Origin: Bryobacterales bacterium KBS 96
GTDB lineage: Bacteria; Acidobacteriota; Terriglobia; Bryobacterales; Bryobacteraceae
Length of the DNA: 64,000 bases
NCBI GenBank assembly: GCA_000381625.1
Contig: KB906767.1
Location: 5,137,357 to 5,201,356, forward strand
Reading direction: 5' to 3'
The position numbers were made by a program, and so were the translations under genes. Below are positions 34,814-43,937 of this stretch, piece after piece (within the stretch, counting starts at the first letter, position 1; every line of letters starts with the position of its first letter). The notes under the pieces were generated by a model. It saw nothing but the letters and a program-made list of their open reading frames with translations. It was not told where the DNA came from and did no database searches.

Positions 34814-35317
34814 TCACACGACGGCCGATTTCCGGCGCGCCGCCCCCATGGTTTCGCTGCGCACGGACTTTCGCGGCGTGTCGTCCAGCCGCCGGACTTG
34901 ATCGGTGACGCAGACCAGGAACATAGGCTGGCGGGCTTGCTTCAGCAAATCGATGATCCTGTCCTGCTGGTCCTCAAGATAGATTGACCGCCCGTCGGTA
35001 AGGAGATGCAGGTTCGAACCGCCAGCCTGTGTCTCGGCGAGCCTGCGCCCCATCTCCCGCTGAAGAAAACGGAGCACCCGCCTAATCTTTTGAAGAGAAA
35101 AGCCTTTGCGGCGCAGTTCGGCGATGATTGTAATTTCGACGACTTCTTCCGGAACGTAAACGCGCTTGTGCCCTTCATGGCGCGGCGAGACTACCTTCCG
35201 CTCATCCCACCACTGTAGTTGCCGCAGGCTGACTTGGGCGATGCGGGCCACTTCGGTGCTGGTATAAGCTCGTTCGGGTTGTTCTAAATCAGGACGTGCC
35301 CTTCGCGTTTTGAACAT
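34814..35317 (-). CDS. MerR-family transcriptional regulator
   Basis: 167 residues. YTSTEVARIAQVSLRQLQWWDERKVVSP is the MerR helix-turn-helix with wing (residues 17-45), then a dimerisation helix. It lacks the Cys set of metal sensors. The C-terminal part (GGSNLHLLTDGRSIYLED) matches no ligand domain I know. Target unknown; it lies between the S41 protease and thiS. Confidence 0.88.
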   Translation of the reverse strand: MFKTRRARPDLEQPERAYTSTEVARIAQVSLRQLQWWDERKVVSPRHEGHKRVYVPEEVVEITIIAELRRKGFSLQKIRRVLRFLQREMGRRLAETQAGGSNLHLLTDGRSIYLEDQQDRIIDLLKQARQPMFLVCVTDQVRRLDDTPRKSVRSETMGAARRKSAVV

Positions 35318-35442
35318 ATTCCCAGAAATCCGTTTGGACTGAAATAGCCCCCCAATTTTACTCCACTCGCGTGTAGTGTCAATAGGCTAGCGTATCGTGA
35401 ATCTCCGCCCTCCGCGGATGTCCCTCGGCCGGCAAAAGCACG

Positions 35443-35658
35443 TCAGCCGCCGCCGACGAACTCGACTATCTCGAGTTCGGCTCCATTTGTGATAGCGGTT
35501 GCCGCCCAATCCCGCTTCCCGACAATGCGGCGATCGATCTCGACCGCCACTCTGTCGGGCTGCACTCCAAGTCGCCTGAGAAGCGTCTCGACGTTCTGTC
35601 CTTCGGGAATAAAGGTGGCCTCGCCATTTACTGTGATTTCAATTGTTTGTGGCTGCAC
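35443..35658 (-). CDS. thiS: Sulfur carrier protein ThiS
   Basis: 71 residues from GTG 35658. IEITVNGEATFIPEGQNVETLL and LGVQPDRVAVEIDRRIV are the ThiS ubiquitin-like fold; it ends in Gly-Gly-Gly, the adenylation/thiocarboxylation tail. GGA lies 7 nt upstream; a frame from 35745 would overlap the nuoA start. Provides sulfur for thiazole synthesis in thiamine biosynthesis; no other thi genes in the window. Divergent from nuoA by 80 bp. Confidence 0.88.
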   Translation of the reverse strand: MQPQTIEITVNGEATFIPEGQNVETLLRRLGVQPDRVAVEIDRRIVGKRDWAATAITNGAELEIVEFVGGG

Positions 35659-35738
35659 TGGATGTCCAAAAGGTTCAACTCGATGGTCATCCGTATTATA
35701 GTGAAAGTTCCGGCTGCATCTCGCGGGAATCCAACGAC

Positions 35739-36152
35739 ATGCCAACTACGTATGCAGAGACGTATTTTCCGCTGCTTATTCAAATTCTGATCGCGCTTGC
35801 CGTTGCAGGCGGAATGATCGGCGCCTCGGCTTTCGTTGGACGAAAAATAAAAGATCGCGTGAAGAACTCGCCCTATGAATCCGGCATGGAGCCTGTCGGC
35901 AACGCCCGCGAACGATATAGCGTGAAATTTTACCTGGTCGCGATGGTTTTCATTCTGTTCGACATCGAAGCCATATTCCTTTATCCGTGGGCGGTCGTCT
36001 ATCGCGAGTTGCGACTGTTCGGCTTCTTCGAGATGCTGCTGTTCATCGCCTTGGTTTTGTGCGGCTTTTTCTATATCTGGAAGAAGGGCGTGCTCGATTG
36101 GTCGACAGAGGCCCACGGCGAAAGAGAACAGGAGAATAAGCGTGTTGCCTGA
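35739..36152 (+). CDS. nuoA: NADH-quinone oxidoreductase subunit A
   Basis: 137 residues, three membrane segments (about 10-29, 68-90, 93-115). YESGMEPVGNARERYSVKFYLVAMVFILFDIEAIFLYPWA is summarised by its conserved YESG and FDIEAIFLYPW motifs. Membrane-arm subunit near the quinone site. ATG 35739; first gene of the operon. It overlaps nuoC by 11 bp, leaving no room for nuoB. Confidence 0.96.
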   Translation: MPTTYAETYFPLLIQILIALAVAGGMIGASAFVGRKIKDRVKNSPYESGMEPVGNARERYSVKFYLVAMVFILFDIEAIFLYPWAVVYRELRLFGFFEMLLFIALVLCGFFYIWKKGVLDWSTEAHGEREQENKRVA

Positions 36153-36627
36153 GCCGCTGGCGGAGCATCCCGTTGCTGGTCCTCTCGATCAACGTTTCCC
36201 AGGAGCTATCGTCGAAGGAAAGTTCGCACTAGGCGAAGTGAGCCTTTTCATCGATCCTGCACGGATTGTCGAAGTATGCAGCGCGCTGAAACAGGATTTT
36301 GCCTTTGAACAGTTGACCGGTGTTACGGCCGTCGATTGGTGGCCGCAGGAGCCACGGTTCGAAATCGTCTATCAACTGCATTCCATCAGCAAGAACAGAC
36401 GCTTGCGGCTGAAGGTGCGGATTTCCGAACACGATGGCCTCGATTCGGTGACGCCGGTTTGGCGGGGCGCCAACTGGTACGAACGTGAGGTGTTCGACCT
36501 GTTCGGCGTAACGTTTAGTAACCACCCCGACCTGGAGCGAATCATGATGCCGGCGGATTGGGAAGGGCATCCGCTCCGAAAAGATTACCCGGTTCACGGC
36601 CATCGGTATTCTTACGCGGATGAATAG
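36142..36627 (+). CDS. nuoC: NADH-quinone oxidoreductase subunit C
   Basis: 161 residues, not fused to NuoD. 30-kDa signature YEREVFDLFGVTFSNHPDLE and PLRKDYPV near the C-terminus. GTG 36142 has AGGAG 8 nt upstream, inside nuoA. Hydrophilic-arm subunit. It normally follows nuoB, which is missing here. Confidence 0.95.
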   Translation: MLPEPLAEHPVAGPLDQRFPGAIVEGKFALGEVSLFIDPARIVEVCSALKQDFAFEQLTGVTAVDWWPQEPRFEIVYQLHSISKNRRLRLKVRISEHDGLDSVTPVWRGANWYEREVFDLFGVTFSNHPDLERIMMPADWEGHPLRKDYPVHGHRYSYADE

Positions 36628-36671
36628 ATGACGCGCGACGAAGAGAGAAACAGCATGCGAGGGATCACAAC

Positions 36672-37937
36672 TTGGACAAGCTAGAAACACACGTTGCCTC
36701 GCTCGACGCCGAGCACGAACTGGCAATGCCAGGCCCGGGCGATTTGTTTCCCGAACCGGACACCGCGCCGTCCGCCCGGCGCATGGTCCTCAATATGGGA
36801 CCGCAACACCCTTCGACCCACGGCGTCTTGCGCGTGCTGCTGGAGTTGGACGGCGAGACAATCCTCCGAGCTCGTCCAGAGATTGGGTATCTTCACACCG
36901 GCATCGAGAAGGAGTGCGAGGTTAAGAAGTGGCAGCAAGTGACGCCGCTGACGGATCGCGTCGACTATCTTGCCAACCTGATCAATAATCTTTGCTACGC
37001 GCTGGCTGTCGAAAAGCTGCTGCAACTGGAAGTGCCGGAAATGGCGCAGTGGATGCGCGTGATGCTTTCCGAGTTGACTCGCCTCAACAGCCACCTGGTC
37101 TGGTTGGGTACGCACGCCCTCGACATGGGCGCGATGAGCATGTTCTTCTACTGCTTCCGCGAGCGTGAAGACATTCTCAAAATTTTCGAGATGTTCTCCG
37201 GCCAGCGCATGATGACGAGCTACATTCGCGTCGGCGGTTTAGCGCTTGAGCCGCCGCGGGGGTGGCAAAAGGTTGTTTCCGATTTCATCAACGGATTCGA
37301 TTCGAAAGTCGATGAATACGAAGAACTTCTGAATGCGAATCCTATCTGGATGCAACGCACGAAGGGCGTTGGGATCGTGCCGCTGGAGACATTAATCGAC
37401 CTTGGTGTGACAGGCCCCATTCTTCGCGCGGCTGGTTTGAAGATCGACGAGCGCAAAGACAATCCTTATTCAGGCTACGAAAAGTTCGATTTCGAAGTGC
37501 CGACATACACCGGCAACGACGTCTATGCGCGATTCCTCGTGCGCATGGACGAGATGCGGCAAAGCACCCGAATTGTGAAGCAGGCCCTGGCCGGAATGCC
37601 TGCCGGAGCGTGGATTGCGAAAGCGCCCGGCATCATCCTGCCCGACCGTGAGCAGATGAAGACGCAAATGGAAGCGCTGATCTATCACTTCAAGATCGTG
37701 ACCGAAGGCTTCCCCGTTCCCGCGGGCGAAGTGTTCCAGGTGGTCGAGTCTCCGCGCGGCCAGCTCGGCTATTACATCGTAAGTAACGGCTCCAGCAAGC
37801 CGCACCGCCTGTTCATGCGAACGCCGAGCTTTGCCAATCTGCAGTCCATACCAGCGATGCTCGAAGGGCGTCTGCTCGCCGACTCCATCGCTTCGATGGG
37901 GAGCATCGATCTTGTCTTAGGGGATGTGGACCGATAA
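36672..37937 (+). CDS. nuoD: NADH-quinone oxidoreductase subunit D
   Basis: 421 residues. 49-kDa signature LNMGPQHPSTHGVLRVLLELDGE and RPEIGYLHTGIEK; the quinone-site His pair lies in QHPSTHG. C-terminus DLVLGDVDR. Start TTG 36672 is supported by GAGGGAT 8 nt upstream; an in-frame ATG at 36726 is an alternative. Quinone-binding subunit that normally packs on NuoB and cluster N2. Confidence 0.96.
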   Translation: MDKLETHVASLDAEHELAMPGPGDLFPEPDTAPSARRMVLNMGPQHPSTHGVLRVLLELDGETILRARPEIGYLHTGIEKECEVKKWQQVTPLTDRVDYLANLINNLCYALAVEKLLQLEVPEMAQWMRVMLSELTRLNSHLVWLGTHALDMGAMSMFFYCFREREDILKIFEMFSGQRMMTSYIRVGGLALEPPRGWQKVVSDFINGFDSKVDEYEELLNANPIWMQRTKGVGIVPLETLIDLGVTGPILRAAGLKIDERKDNPYSGYEKFDFEVPTYTGNDVYARFLVRMDEMRQSTRIVKQALAGMPAGAWIAKAPGIILPDREQMKTQMEALIYHFKIVTEGFPVPAGEVFQVVESPRGQLGYYIVSNGSSKPHRLFMRTPSFANLQSIPAMLEGRLLADSIASMGSIDLVLGDVDR

Positions 37938-37940
37938 AAG

Positions 37941-38441
37941 ATGACGTTTTCGCCCGCTCTCGAAGAGAAATTTGCACGAATCTTAACCATTTATCCTCCT
38001 GGCCGCCAGCGGTCCGCCGTTGTGCCGATGCTGCTCTACGCGCAGGACGAAATTGGTCATGTTTCGCAAGAAGTGATCGACGAAATTGCTCACCGCGTCG
38101 GCATCGCTCCCATGCAGGTGGATGAAGTTATCGGATATTACTCCATGCTTCACCGCAAGCCGCTCGGCAAGTATCACGTTCAGGTTTGCACGAACATCTG
38201 CTGCCTTCTGGTCGGCGGTCAGAGTCTCTTAGAACACGCATCGAAAACTCTTGGCATCGGCAACAAGCAGGTGACTGCCGACGGGCTGTTCTCTCTGGAG
38301 GAAGTGGAATGCATGGGCGCGTGTTCCTGGGCTCCTGCCATTCAAGTGAACTACGATTTCCACCACAAGGTGACGCCGGAACGTCTGGATCGACTCATCG
38401 AAGATATCCGCAAAGCCCAGGGGACGAAACAGGTTTCTTAA
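37941..38441 (+). CDS. nuoE: NADH-quinone oxidoreductase subunit E
   Basis: 166 residues, thioredoxin-like [2Fe-2S] subunit. Cluster N1a ligands Cys83 and Cys88 (VCTNICC) and Cys124, Cys128 (VECMGACSWAP). Sits 3 bp after nuoD. Part of the NADH dehydrogenase module with NuoF and NuoG. Confidence 0.96.
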   Translation: MTFSPALEEKFARILTIYPPGRQRSAVVPMLLYAQDEIGHVSQEVIDEIAHRVGIAPMQVDEVIGYYSMLHRKPLGKYHVQVCTNICCLLVGGQSLLEHASKTLGIGNKQVTADGLFSLEEVECMGACSWAPAIQVNYDFHHKVTPERLDRLIEDIRKAQGTKQVS

Positions 38442-38444
38442 GGC

Positions 38445-39749
38445 ATGATCTATAACGAACCGAGTCCGCTCGAAGTCAAAGTCATCTCACAGCGATTCAC
38501 TCTGCCGAATTCGGCGGCCATCGATACGTATCTCGCGACTGATGGATACCTGGCGGTCAAGAAGGCGCTAGGGATGACGCCCGAAGCCATTATCGACGAG
38601 ATGAAGGCTTCCAATCTGCGTGGGCGCGGCGGCGCCGGTTTTCCGACGGGCATGAAGTGGAGCTTCGTGCCGCGCAAAACCGATAAGCCGCGTTATATCA
38701 TCTGCAACTCCGATGAGAGCGAGCCCGGCACCTGTAAAGACCGCTTGTTGATGGAGAACGATCCTCATCAATTGCTGGAAGGAATGATGATCGCCGGTTG
38801 GACCGTGGGATCCAACAAGGGCTATGTCTTCATCCGTGGCGAGTATCGCTATCTGATCGATATCGTGGACCGCGCCATTGCGGAAGCCTACGAACGCGGC
38901 TTCCTTGGTAAAAATGTGTTCGGCAGCGGGTGGGATTTCGACATTTACACGCACACCGGCGCGGGCGCGTATGAGTGTGGTGAAGAATCGGCGTTGCTGG
39001 AATCGTTGGAAGGCAAGCGTGGCATCCCGCGCCTAAAGCCTCCGTTCCCGGCCGTTGTCGGCGCCTGGCAGTCTCCAACACTACTGAATAACTGCGAAAC
39101 GTTTTCGGCTGTTCCGGCGATTCTCCGGATGGGCGGCCCCGCCTATGCCGAGTTGGGTACGCCGAAGAATGGCGGAACGCGCCTGTTCTGTATCTCGGGC
39201 CATGTGAACAAGCCTGGCGTTTATGAATTGCCACTTGGGTTCAATCTGCTGCGAATGATCGACGAGGTCTGCGGCGGCATGCGGAACGGCAAAAAGTTGA
39301 AGGCGGTAATCCCGGGAGGTTCTTCCTCGCCTGTGTTGAAGGCCCAGGAGTGCGATGTGCCGATGGACTTCGACTCCATGGCGAAGTTGAAGACCATGGC
39401 CGGGTCGGGTGGTGTCGTCGTGCTGGACGAAGATACCGACATCGTTCAGCTTGCGATGCGCACTATGAAGTTTTACCAGCACGAGAGCTGCGGCTGGTGT
39501 ATTCCTTGCCGGGAAGGCACCACTTGGCTGAAAAAAATCCTCGACCGCTTTCATGAAGGAGATGGCCGCTCCGAGGATATTCCGCTCATCGGAGAACTCG
39601 CAAGGAACATGCTCGGCCGCACATTCTGCGCCCTGGGCGATGCCGCGGCCATGCCGACCATCGGTTTCATCGAGAAGTTTCGCGATGAATTTGAGGCCCA
39701 CTTGTTGAAGACGCAAGACCCCCAATCTCCCGAGTTGATCGTGCTTTAG
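38445..39749 (+). CDS. nuoF: NADH-quinone oxidoreductase subunit F
   Basis: 434 residues. NADH/FMN site: GRGGAGFPTGMKWSF and NSDESEPGTCKDR. [4Fe-4S] N3 ligands: ESCGWCIPCREGTTW with a final Cys in RTFCALGDAA. Oxidises NADH. Begins 3 bp after nuoE. Confidence 0.97.
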   Translation: MIYNEPSPLEVKVISQRFTLPNSAAIDTYLATDGYLAVKKALGMTPEAIIDEMKASNLRGRGGAGFPTGMKWSFVPRKTDKPRYIICNSDESEPGTCKDRLLMENDPHQLLEGMMIAGWTVGSNKGYVFIRGEYRYLIDIVDRAIAEAYERGFLGKNVFGSGWDFDIYTHTGAGAYECGEESALLESLEGKRGIPRLKPPFPAVVGAWQSPTLLNNCETFSAVPAILRMGGPAYAELGTPKNGGTRLFCISGHVNKPGVYELPLGFNLLRMIDEVCGGMRNGKKLKAVIPGGSSSPVLKAQECDVPMDFDSMAKLKTMAGSGGVVVLDEDTDIVQLAMRTMKFYQHESCGWCIPCREGTTWLKKILDRFHEGDGRSEDIPLIGELARNMLGRTFCALGDAAAMPTIGFIEKFRDEFEAHLLKTQDPQSPELIVL

Positions 39750-39768
39750 GGCGTGAAGTAAAGGATGT

Positions 39769-41907
39769 ATGGCTGACCTGGTTACATTCACCATAGACGG
39801 CAGGCAATTGCAGGCTCCGGCGGGCACGTTGGTGATCAACGCCGCGAAGAAGGCGGGAATCGAGATTCCGGCGTTCTGCTATTACGATGGCCTCGCGCTT
39901 CAGGCTGCCTGCCGCATGTGTCTGGTGGAAATTGAAAAGATGCCCAAACTGCAGCCGTCATGCACAATGCCGGTTGCGGAGGGCATGGTGGTGCATACGG
40001 ATTCGGAGCAGGTAAAGGGCGCTCGCAAGGGCATGCTCGAATTTCTGCTTACGAACCACCCGCTCGACTGTCCTGTTTGCGATAAAGGCGGCGAATGCGA
40101 ACTGCAGGACATGACCTTCCGCTATGGCGCCGCGGAAAGCCGCTTTGTCGAGATCAAGGTTCATGAGGATGAGAAGCAGTGGTCGCCGGTGGTTTACTAC
40201 GACCCGGCCCGCTGCATCCTGTGCTATCGCTGCGTTCGGATCTGCGACGAAGGCTTGGGTGTCAATGCGCTCAGCATTGGGAATCGCGGCGTGCACTCGG
40301 AGATCATTCCAAACAATTCCGACCATCTTAATTGCGACGAATGCGGAGCCTGTATCGACATTTGCCCGGTCGGCGCGCTGACCAGCGGAGCGTATCGCTA
40401 TAAGACACGTCCGTGGGAGATGGATCACGTCGGCACGATTTGCACCCATTGCTCAAACGGCTGCAAAACGACGCTGGGTGTCCGCAATGGCGAAATCATT
40501 CGCGGCAATAACCGCGATCGTTCGGGCGTCAACGGCGAGTTCCTTTGCGTCAAGGGACGCTACGCCTTCGACTTCACCAAAGCCCCTGGACGGCTCGAAA
40601 CGCCCCTGATGAGGGTCAACGGAAAACTCCAGCCTGTCTCCTGGGCGCAAGCATTGGCGGCTGTCGGGCAAAAGTTCTCGGAAATCAAGCAGCGCAACGG
40701 CAAATTCGGCATCATTGGTTCCAACCACACAACCAACGAAGAGAATTTCTATTTGCAGAAGTTTGCGCGCCACGTCCTCGGTACGTCTAATATCGACCAC
40801 CACCGGACGGGCGATATCACCACACTGATGGATGCGTTGCAGGGCAGGGAAAACGCGCTTGCAACGGTTGGCGATCTTTATACGACTAAGGCCGCCTTGA
40901 TTGTCGATAACGATCTGGCGCAGCAGCAGCCTCTGCTTGCGTTCCAATTGCGTGCGAACTGGCGCCATCATAAGGCGAACGTTTATGCGGTTACGCCGGG
41001 ACCGGTTCGCGAAGATCAGTACGCAAAAAAGATTGTCCGCGCCGCCGAAGGCCAGGAATTCGAAGCGCTCGAATCGCTGCGTGATCAATTGCAAGCCGAA
41101 GAGGAACTGGTAATCCTGTTTGGCGATCCCATCAAAGGCGATGCAGTACGAAAGCTCGTTGCCTTCGGGGATTCGCTCGGCAAACCGGTAAAGTACGTCT
41201 GCCTGGTCGATTATTCGAACTCGCGCGGCGCCGCGGATATGGGGCTGCTTCCGGATCTATTGCCCGGCTACCGCAGCGTTCGCGATGCCGGGCTGGAGCC
41301 GGGCTTGGCATACGACGAGATACTGAATTCTTCGGATCTGGACGCTCTATGGGTAATTGGAGCGAATCCTCTTTCGCGTCATGAACTCGTAGCGGCAAAT
41401 GCATTCGTGGTAGTTCAGGATCTGTTTCTGACGGAGACCGCGCAACGCGCGGATATCGTGCTGCCTGCCTCATCGGCTTATGAGAAGGAGGGCACAGTGA
41501 CGAACGTTTGCGGTGAAGTGCAGCAACTGAAACGCGCGGCCCGCGTCATGGGCTCGAAGCCGGACCTCGAAATCATCGGCCTGATCTCAAAAGAGATGAA
41601 AGCAAACATCGGTATTTGGAAGTCCTCGAAGGTTCTCAACGAAATTCGCGCCGAGGTTAGTTCTTATCGGTTCCCACTGATTGTCGTTGAAAGCGGCGGC
41701 GCCGCGGCGACGAATCCGGTGAATGGCCCGGTCCCCTCCACACGCTCCGACCTTGTCCAGTCTGCGCGGAACAATCTCTTCCATTCAGGTACTCTTGGCC
41801 GCCATTGCAGCACGCTGAAAGCGGTCGTCGAAGCGCCCGGCACGATCTACGGCGAACTCGTCAACGAGCCGGAGGAAGCGCTCGAACCGTCGACCACACA
41901 ACAATGA
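39769..41907 (+). CDS. nuoG: NADH-quinone oxidoreductase subunit G
   Basis: 712 residues. N-terminal [2Fe-2S] N1b (FCYYDGLALQAACRMCLVE plus a Cys further on); N5 (HPLDCPVCDKGGECELQD); then CILCYRCVRIC together with CDECGACIDICPVGAL, eight Cys arranged like a two-[4Fe-4S] ferredoxin domain, whereas classical NuoG has only N4 here; N7 is CTHCSNGC followed by LCVKGR. A molybdopterin-oxidoreductase-like domain makes up the rest. The ribosome binding site is AAAGGAT before ATG 39769; the stop overlaps nuoH by 4 bp. Confidence 0.96.
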   Translation: MADLVTFTIDGRQLQAPAGTLVINAAKKAGIEIPAFCYYDGLALQAACRMCLVEIEKMPKLQPSCTMPVAEGMVVHTDSEQVKGARKGMLEFLLTNHPLDCPVCDKGGECELQDMTFRYGAAESRFVEIKVHEDEKQWSPVVYYDPARCILCYRCVRICDEGLGVNALSIGNRGVHSEIIPNNSDHLNCDECGACIDICPVGALTSGAYRYKTRPWEMDHVGTICTHCSNGCKTTLGVRNGEIIRGNNRDRSGVNGEFLCVKGRYAFDFTKAPGRLETPLMRVNGKLQPVSWAQALAAVGQKFSEIKQRNGKFGIIGSNHTTNEENFYLQKFARHVLGTSNIDHHRTGDITTLMDALQGRENALATVGDLYTTKAALIVDNDLAQQQPLLAFQLRANWRHHKANVYAVTPGPVREDQYAKKIVRAAEGQEFEALESLRDQLQAEEELVILFGDPIKGDAVRKLVAFGDSLGKPVKYVCLVDYSNSRGAADMGLLPDLLPGYRSVRDAGLEPGLAYDEILNSSDLDALWVIGANPLSRHELVAANAFVVVQDLFLTETAQRADIVLPASSAYEKEGTVTNVCGEVQQLKRAARVMGSKPDLEIIGLISKEMKANIGIWKSSKVLNEIRAEVSSYRFPLIVVESGGAAATNPVNGPVPSTRSDLVQSARNNLFHSGTLGRHCSTLKAVVEAPGTIYGELVNEPEEALEPSTTQQ

Positions 41908-43097
41908 CCTTTATCGTCGTAAGTCTCATCAAAATCGCCATTGTCATGGCCTTTTTCATGACGGTTCTGGCGTATCTGCAATGGATTGAGCGCAAAGTTC
42001 TGTCGCATATTCAACTGCGGGTCGGTCCACGCCGGGTCGGCCCGCATGGCCTTTTACAGCCATTGGCCGACACCCTGAAGCTGTTCCTGAAGGAAGACCT
42101 GATGCCGGCGCATGTGAACCGCTTCCTTTATCGGCTGGCGCCTGCAGTTGCTGTCTTTCTTTGCCTTCTATCGGTCGCGGTCTTCCCGTTTGGCCCCGAA
42201 ATCGAGATCTTCGGCGTGCGCACGCAGATGCAGATTACCGATCTGAATATCGGAATCTTGTTCGTGCTGGCGGTCACGTCGGTCGGTGTGTACGGCATCG
42301 CCATCGGTGGGTGGGCTTCGAACAACAAATATTCGCTGATGGGCGGTCTGCGCAGCGCGGCGCAAATGATCAGCTATGAACTGCCGATGGGCCTCGCGAT
42401 TATCGCTCCGCTTTTGATGCTGAACTCCCTCAGCTTCCGTGAGATGGTGAATAACCAGGCGGGCTATTCGCTCGGATTCATTCCCCGCTGGACCGTTTTC
42501 CAATACCCTTTCCCGCAGGTCTTCGGCTTCATTATTTATCTGATTGCCGCATTTGCCGAAACCAATCGCATTCCGTTCGATCTGCCTGAAGCGGAGAATG
42601 AACTGGTGGCCGGATACCACACCGAATACAGCAGCATGAAATTTGCCGGCTACTTCATGGCTGAATATGCAAACATGACCACGGTCTGTTGTATTGCGGC
42701 GCTGCTCTTCCTTGGCGGCTGGCATCCCCTGTTTCCGGCGCCTTACTCCAATCTTGTGCCTGTCGTTGTCTTCGTGGTAGTCGCCGCCCTCGCCTTTTTC
42801 CATGGCTTGCAGCCCGCTCGCAAATGGGACAATATCACCTTTCCAATAGTCGGCGTTATCGCGCTCATTCTCGCCGGTCTGTTCTTCGTCCCGGTTTTAA
42901 ATACTATTCTTATCCCGATATTCTGGTTTTTGAGCAAGGTCGGCTTACTGCTGTTCGTCTTCATCTGGGTGCGCGGCACGCTGCCGCGCTTCCGCTATGA
43001 CCAGCTCATGCGTTTCGCGTGGACCTTCCTGTTTCCGGTTGCGCTGATCAACTTGCTGGTTACCGGGCTGCTTGTTGCCGTCACGACGGGCCACTGA
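41904..43097 (+). CDS. nuoH: NADH-quinone oxidoreductase subunit H
   Basis: 397 residues, longer than E. coli NuoH (325). Start ATG 41904 overlaps the nuoG stop (ATGA). Quinone-site loops: ERKVLSHIQLRVGPRRVGPHGLLQPLAD and AETNRIPFDLPEAENELVAGYHTEYSSMKF are summarised by RVGPRRVGP and RIPFDLPEAE. About 8-9 membrane helices. Joins the membrane and peripheral arms. nuoI would normally follow. Confidence 0.96.
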   Translation: MTFIVVSLIKIAIVMAFFMTVLAYLQWIERKVLSHIQLRVGPRRVGPHGLLQPLADTLKLFLKEDLMPAHVNRFLYRLAPAVAVFLCLLSVAVFPFGPEIEIFGVRTQMQITDLNIGILFVLAVTSVGVYGIAIGGWASNNKYSLMGGLRSAAQMISYELPMGLAIIAPLLMLNSLSFREMVNNQAGYSLGFIPRWTVFQYPFPQVFGFIIYLIAAFAETNRIPFDLPEAENELVAGYHTEYSSMKFAGYFMAEYANMTTVCCIAALLFLGGWHPLFPAPYSNLVPVVVFVVVAALAFFHGLQPARKWDNITFPIVGVIALILAGLFFVPVLNTILIPIFWFLSKVGLLLFVFIWVRGTLPRFRYDQLMRFAWTFLFPVALINLLVTGLLVAVTTGH

Positions 43098-43113
43098 CGC
43101 CCTGGAGTTCGTA

Positions 43114-43614
43114 ATGGATACGATTCTGTTCTTTATTTTCGCGATCATTGCCGTTGTGTGCGGCCTGAATCTGGTGCTGCAGAAGCATCCAATATCGAGT
43201 GCGCTCTCGCTGATCGGCGTTATGGGATCTCTCGCGGTTCTCTACCTGATGCTGGGCGCGGAGTTTCTCGCGGCGGCACAAGTGATTGTCTACGCGGGCG
43301 CCATCATGGTGCTGTTTGTGTTCGTCATTATGCTGTTAAATGCCGGCTCCGAGAAGCCTGGCGGCAAATCATGGTTTGCGCAGATCGCCGGGATACCGCT
43401 GCTGTTGGCCTTCATTGCGGTGATGGGCTTCGTCATCGAGACGTTTCTTCCTGCGCTACGCTCGGTGCGGTTCGGCAGTTTCGCGGGCGGCACCGCGCGC
43501 GAAATCGGGCGTGTGCTCTTTACCGAATACCTGTTGCCGTTTGAAGTGACTTCCGTGCTGATCCTCATCGCCATTCTGGGCGCCGTTGTGCTCGCTCGTA
43601 AGGAGATCGACTAG
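43114..43614 (+). CDS. nuoJ: NADH-quinone oxidoreductase subunit J
   Basis: 166 residues, five membrane segments. QKHPISSALSLIGVM and GAEFLAAAQVIVYAGAIMVLFVFVIMLLN are the conserved regions with the pi-bulge helix. ATG 43114 with CTGGAG upstream. Separated from nuoH by 16 bp, too little for nuoI. Confidence 0.95.
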   Translation: MDTILFFIFAIIAVVCGLNLVLQKHPISSALSLIGVMGSLAVLYLMLGAEFLAAAQVIVYAGAIMVLFVFVIMLLNAGSEKPGGKSWFAQIAGIPLLLAFIAVMGFVIETFLPALRSVRFGSFAGGTAREIGRVLFTEYLLPFEVTSVLILIAILGAVVLARKEID

Positions 43615-43616
43615 GC

Positions 43617-43925
43617 ATGCATCACGTCCCCTTATCGTGGTACCTCATCCTGAGCGCGATCCTGTTTGCGCTTGGCATTGCCGGATTCATTTACCGGAAG
43701 AACATCATCACCGTGTTCATGTCCATCGAACTGATGCTGAACGCCGTGAATCTGAGTTTCGTCGCTTTCGCTTATCAGTTGCGTCAGGTTGACGGCCAGA
43801 TCTATGCGTTCTTCGTCATGGTGGTGGCCGCCGCCGAGGCCGCCGTTGGCCTGGCGATCATCCTCACGGTGTTCAAAAATCGCAAAACGCTGCAGATCGA
43901 CGAAATCGATTCCATGAAGCTGTAG
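43617..43925 (+). CDS. nuoK: NADH-quinone oxidoreductase subunit K
   Basis: 102 residues, three membrane helices. MSIELMLNAVNLSFVAF with the conserved Glu, and a second Glu in AAAEAAVGLAIILTVF. Proton-pathway subunit. ATG 43617 has AAGGAG in the nuoJ end. Confidence 0.96.
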   Translation: MHHVPLSWYLILSAILFALGIAGFIYRKNIITVFMSIELMLNAVNLSFVAFAYQLRQVDGQIYAFFVMVVAAAEAAVGLAIILTVFKNRKTLQIDEIDSMKL

Positions 43926-43937
43926 CCCACCCATCAA

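Noticed and set aside
36142-36160. Hidden or frameshifted nuoB between nuoA and nuoC
   Set aside because: The genes overlap and no frame on either strand shows the 20-kDa subunit motifs.
43098-43113. Hidden nuoI between nuoH and nuoJ
   Set aside because: Only 16 bp lie between the genes and no CxxCxxCxxxCP frame is near.
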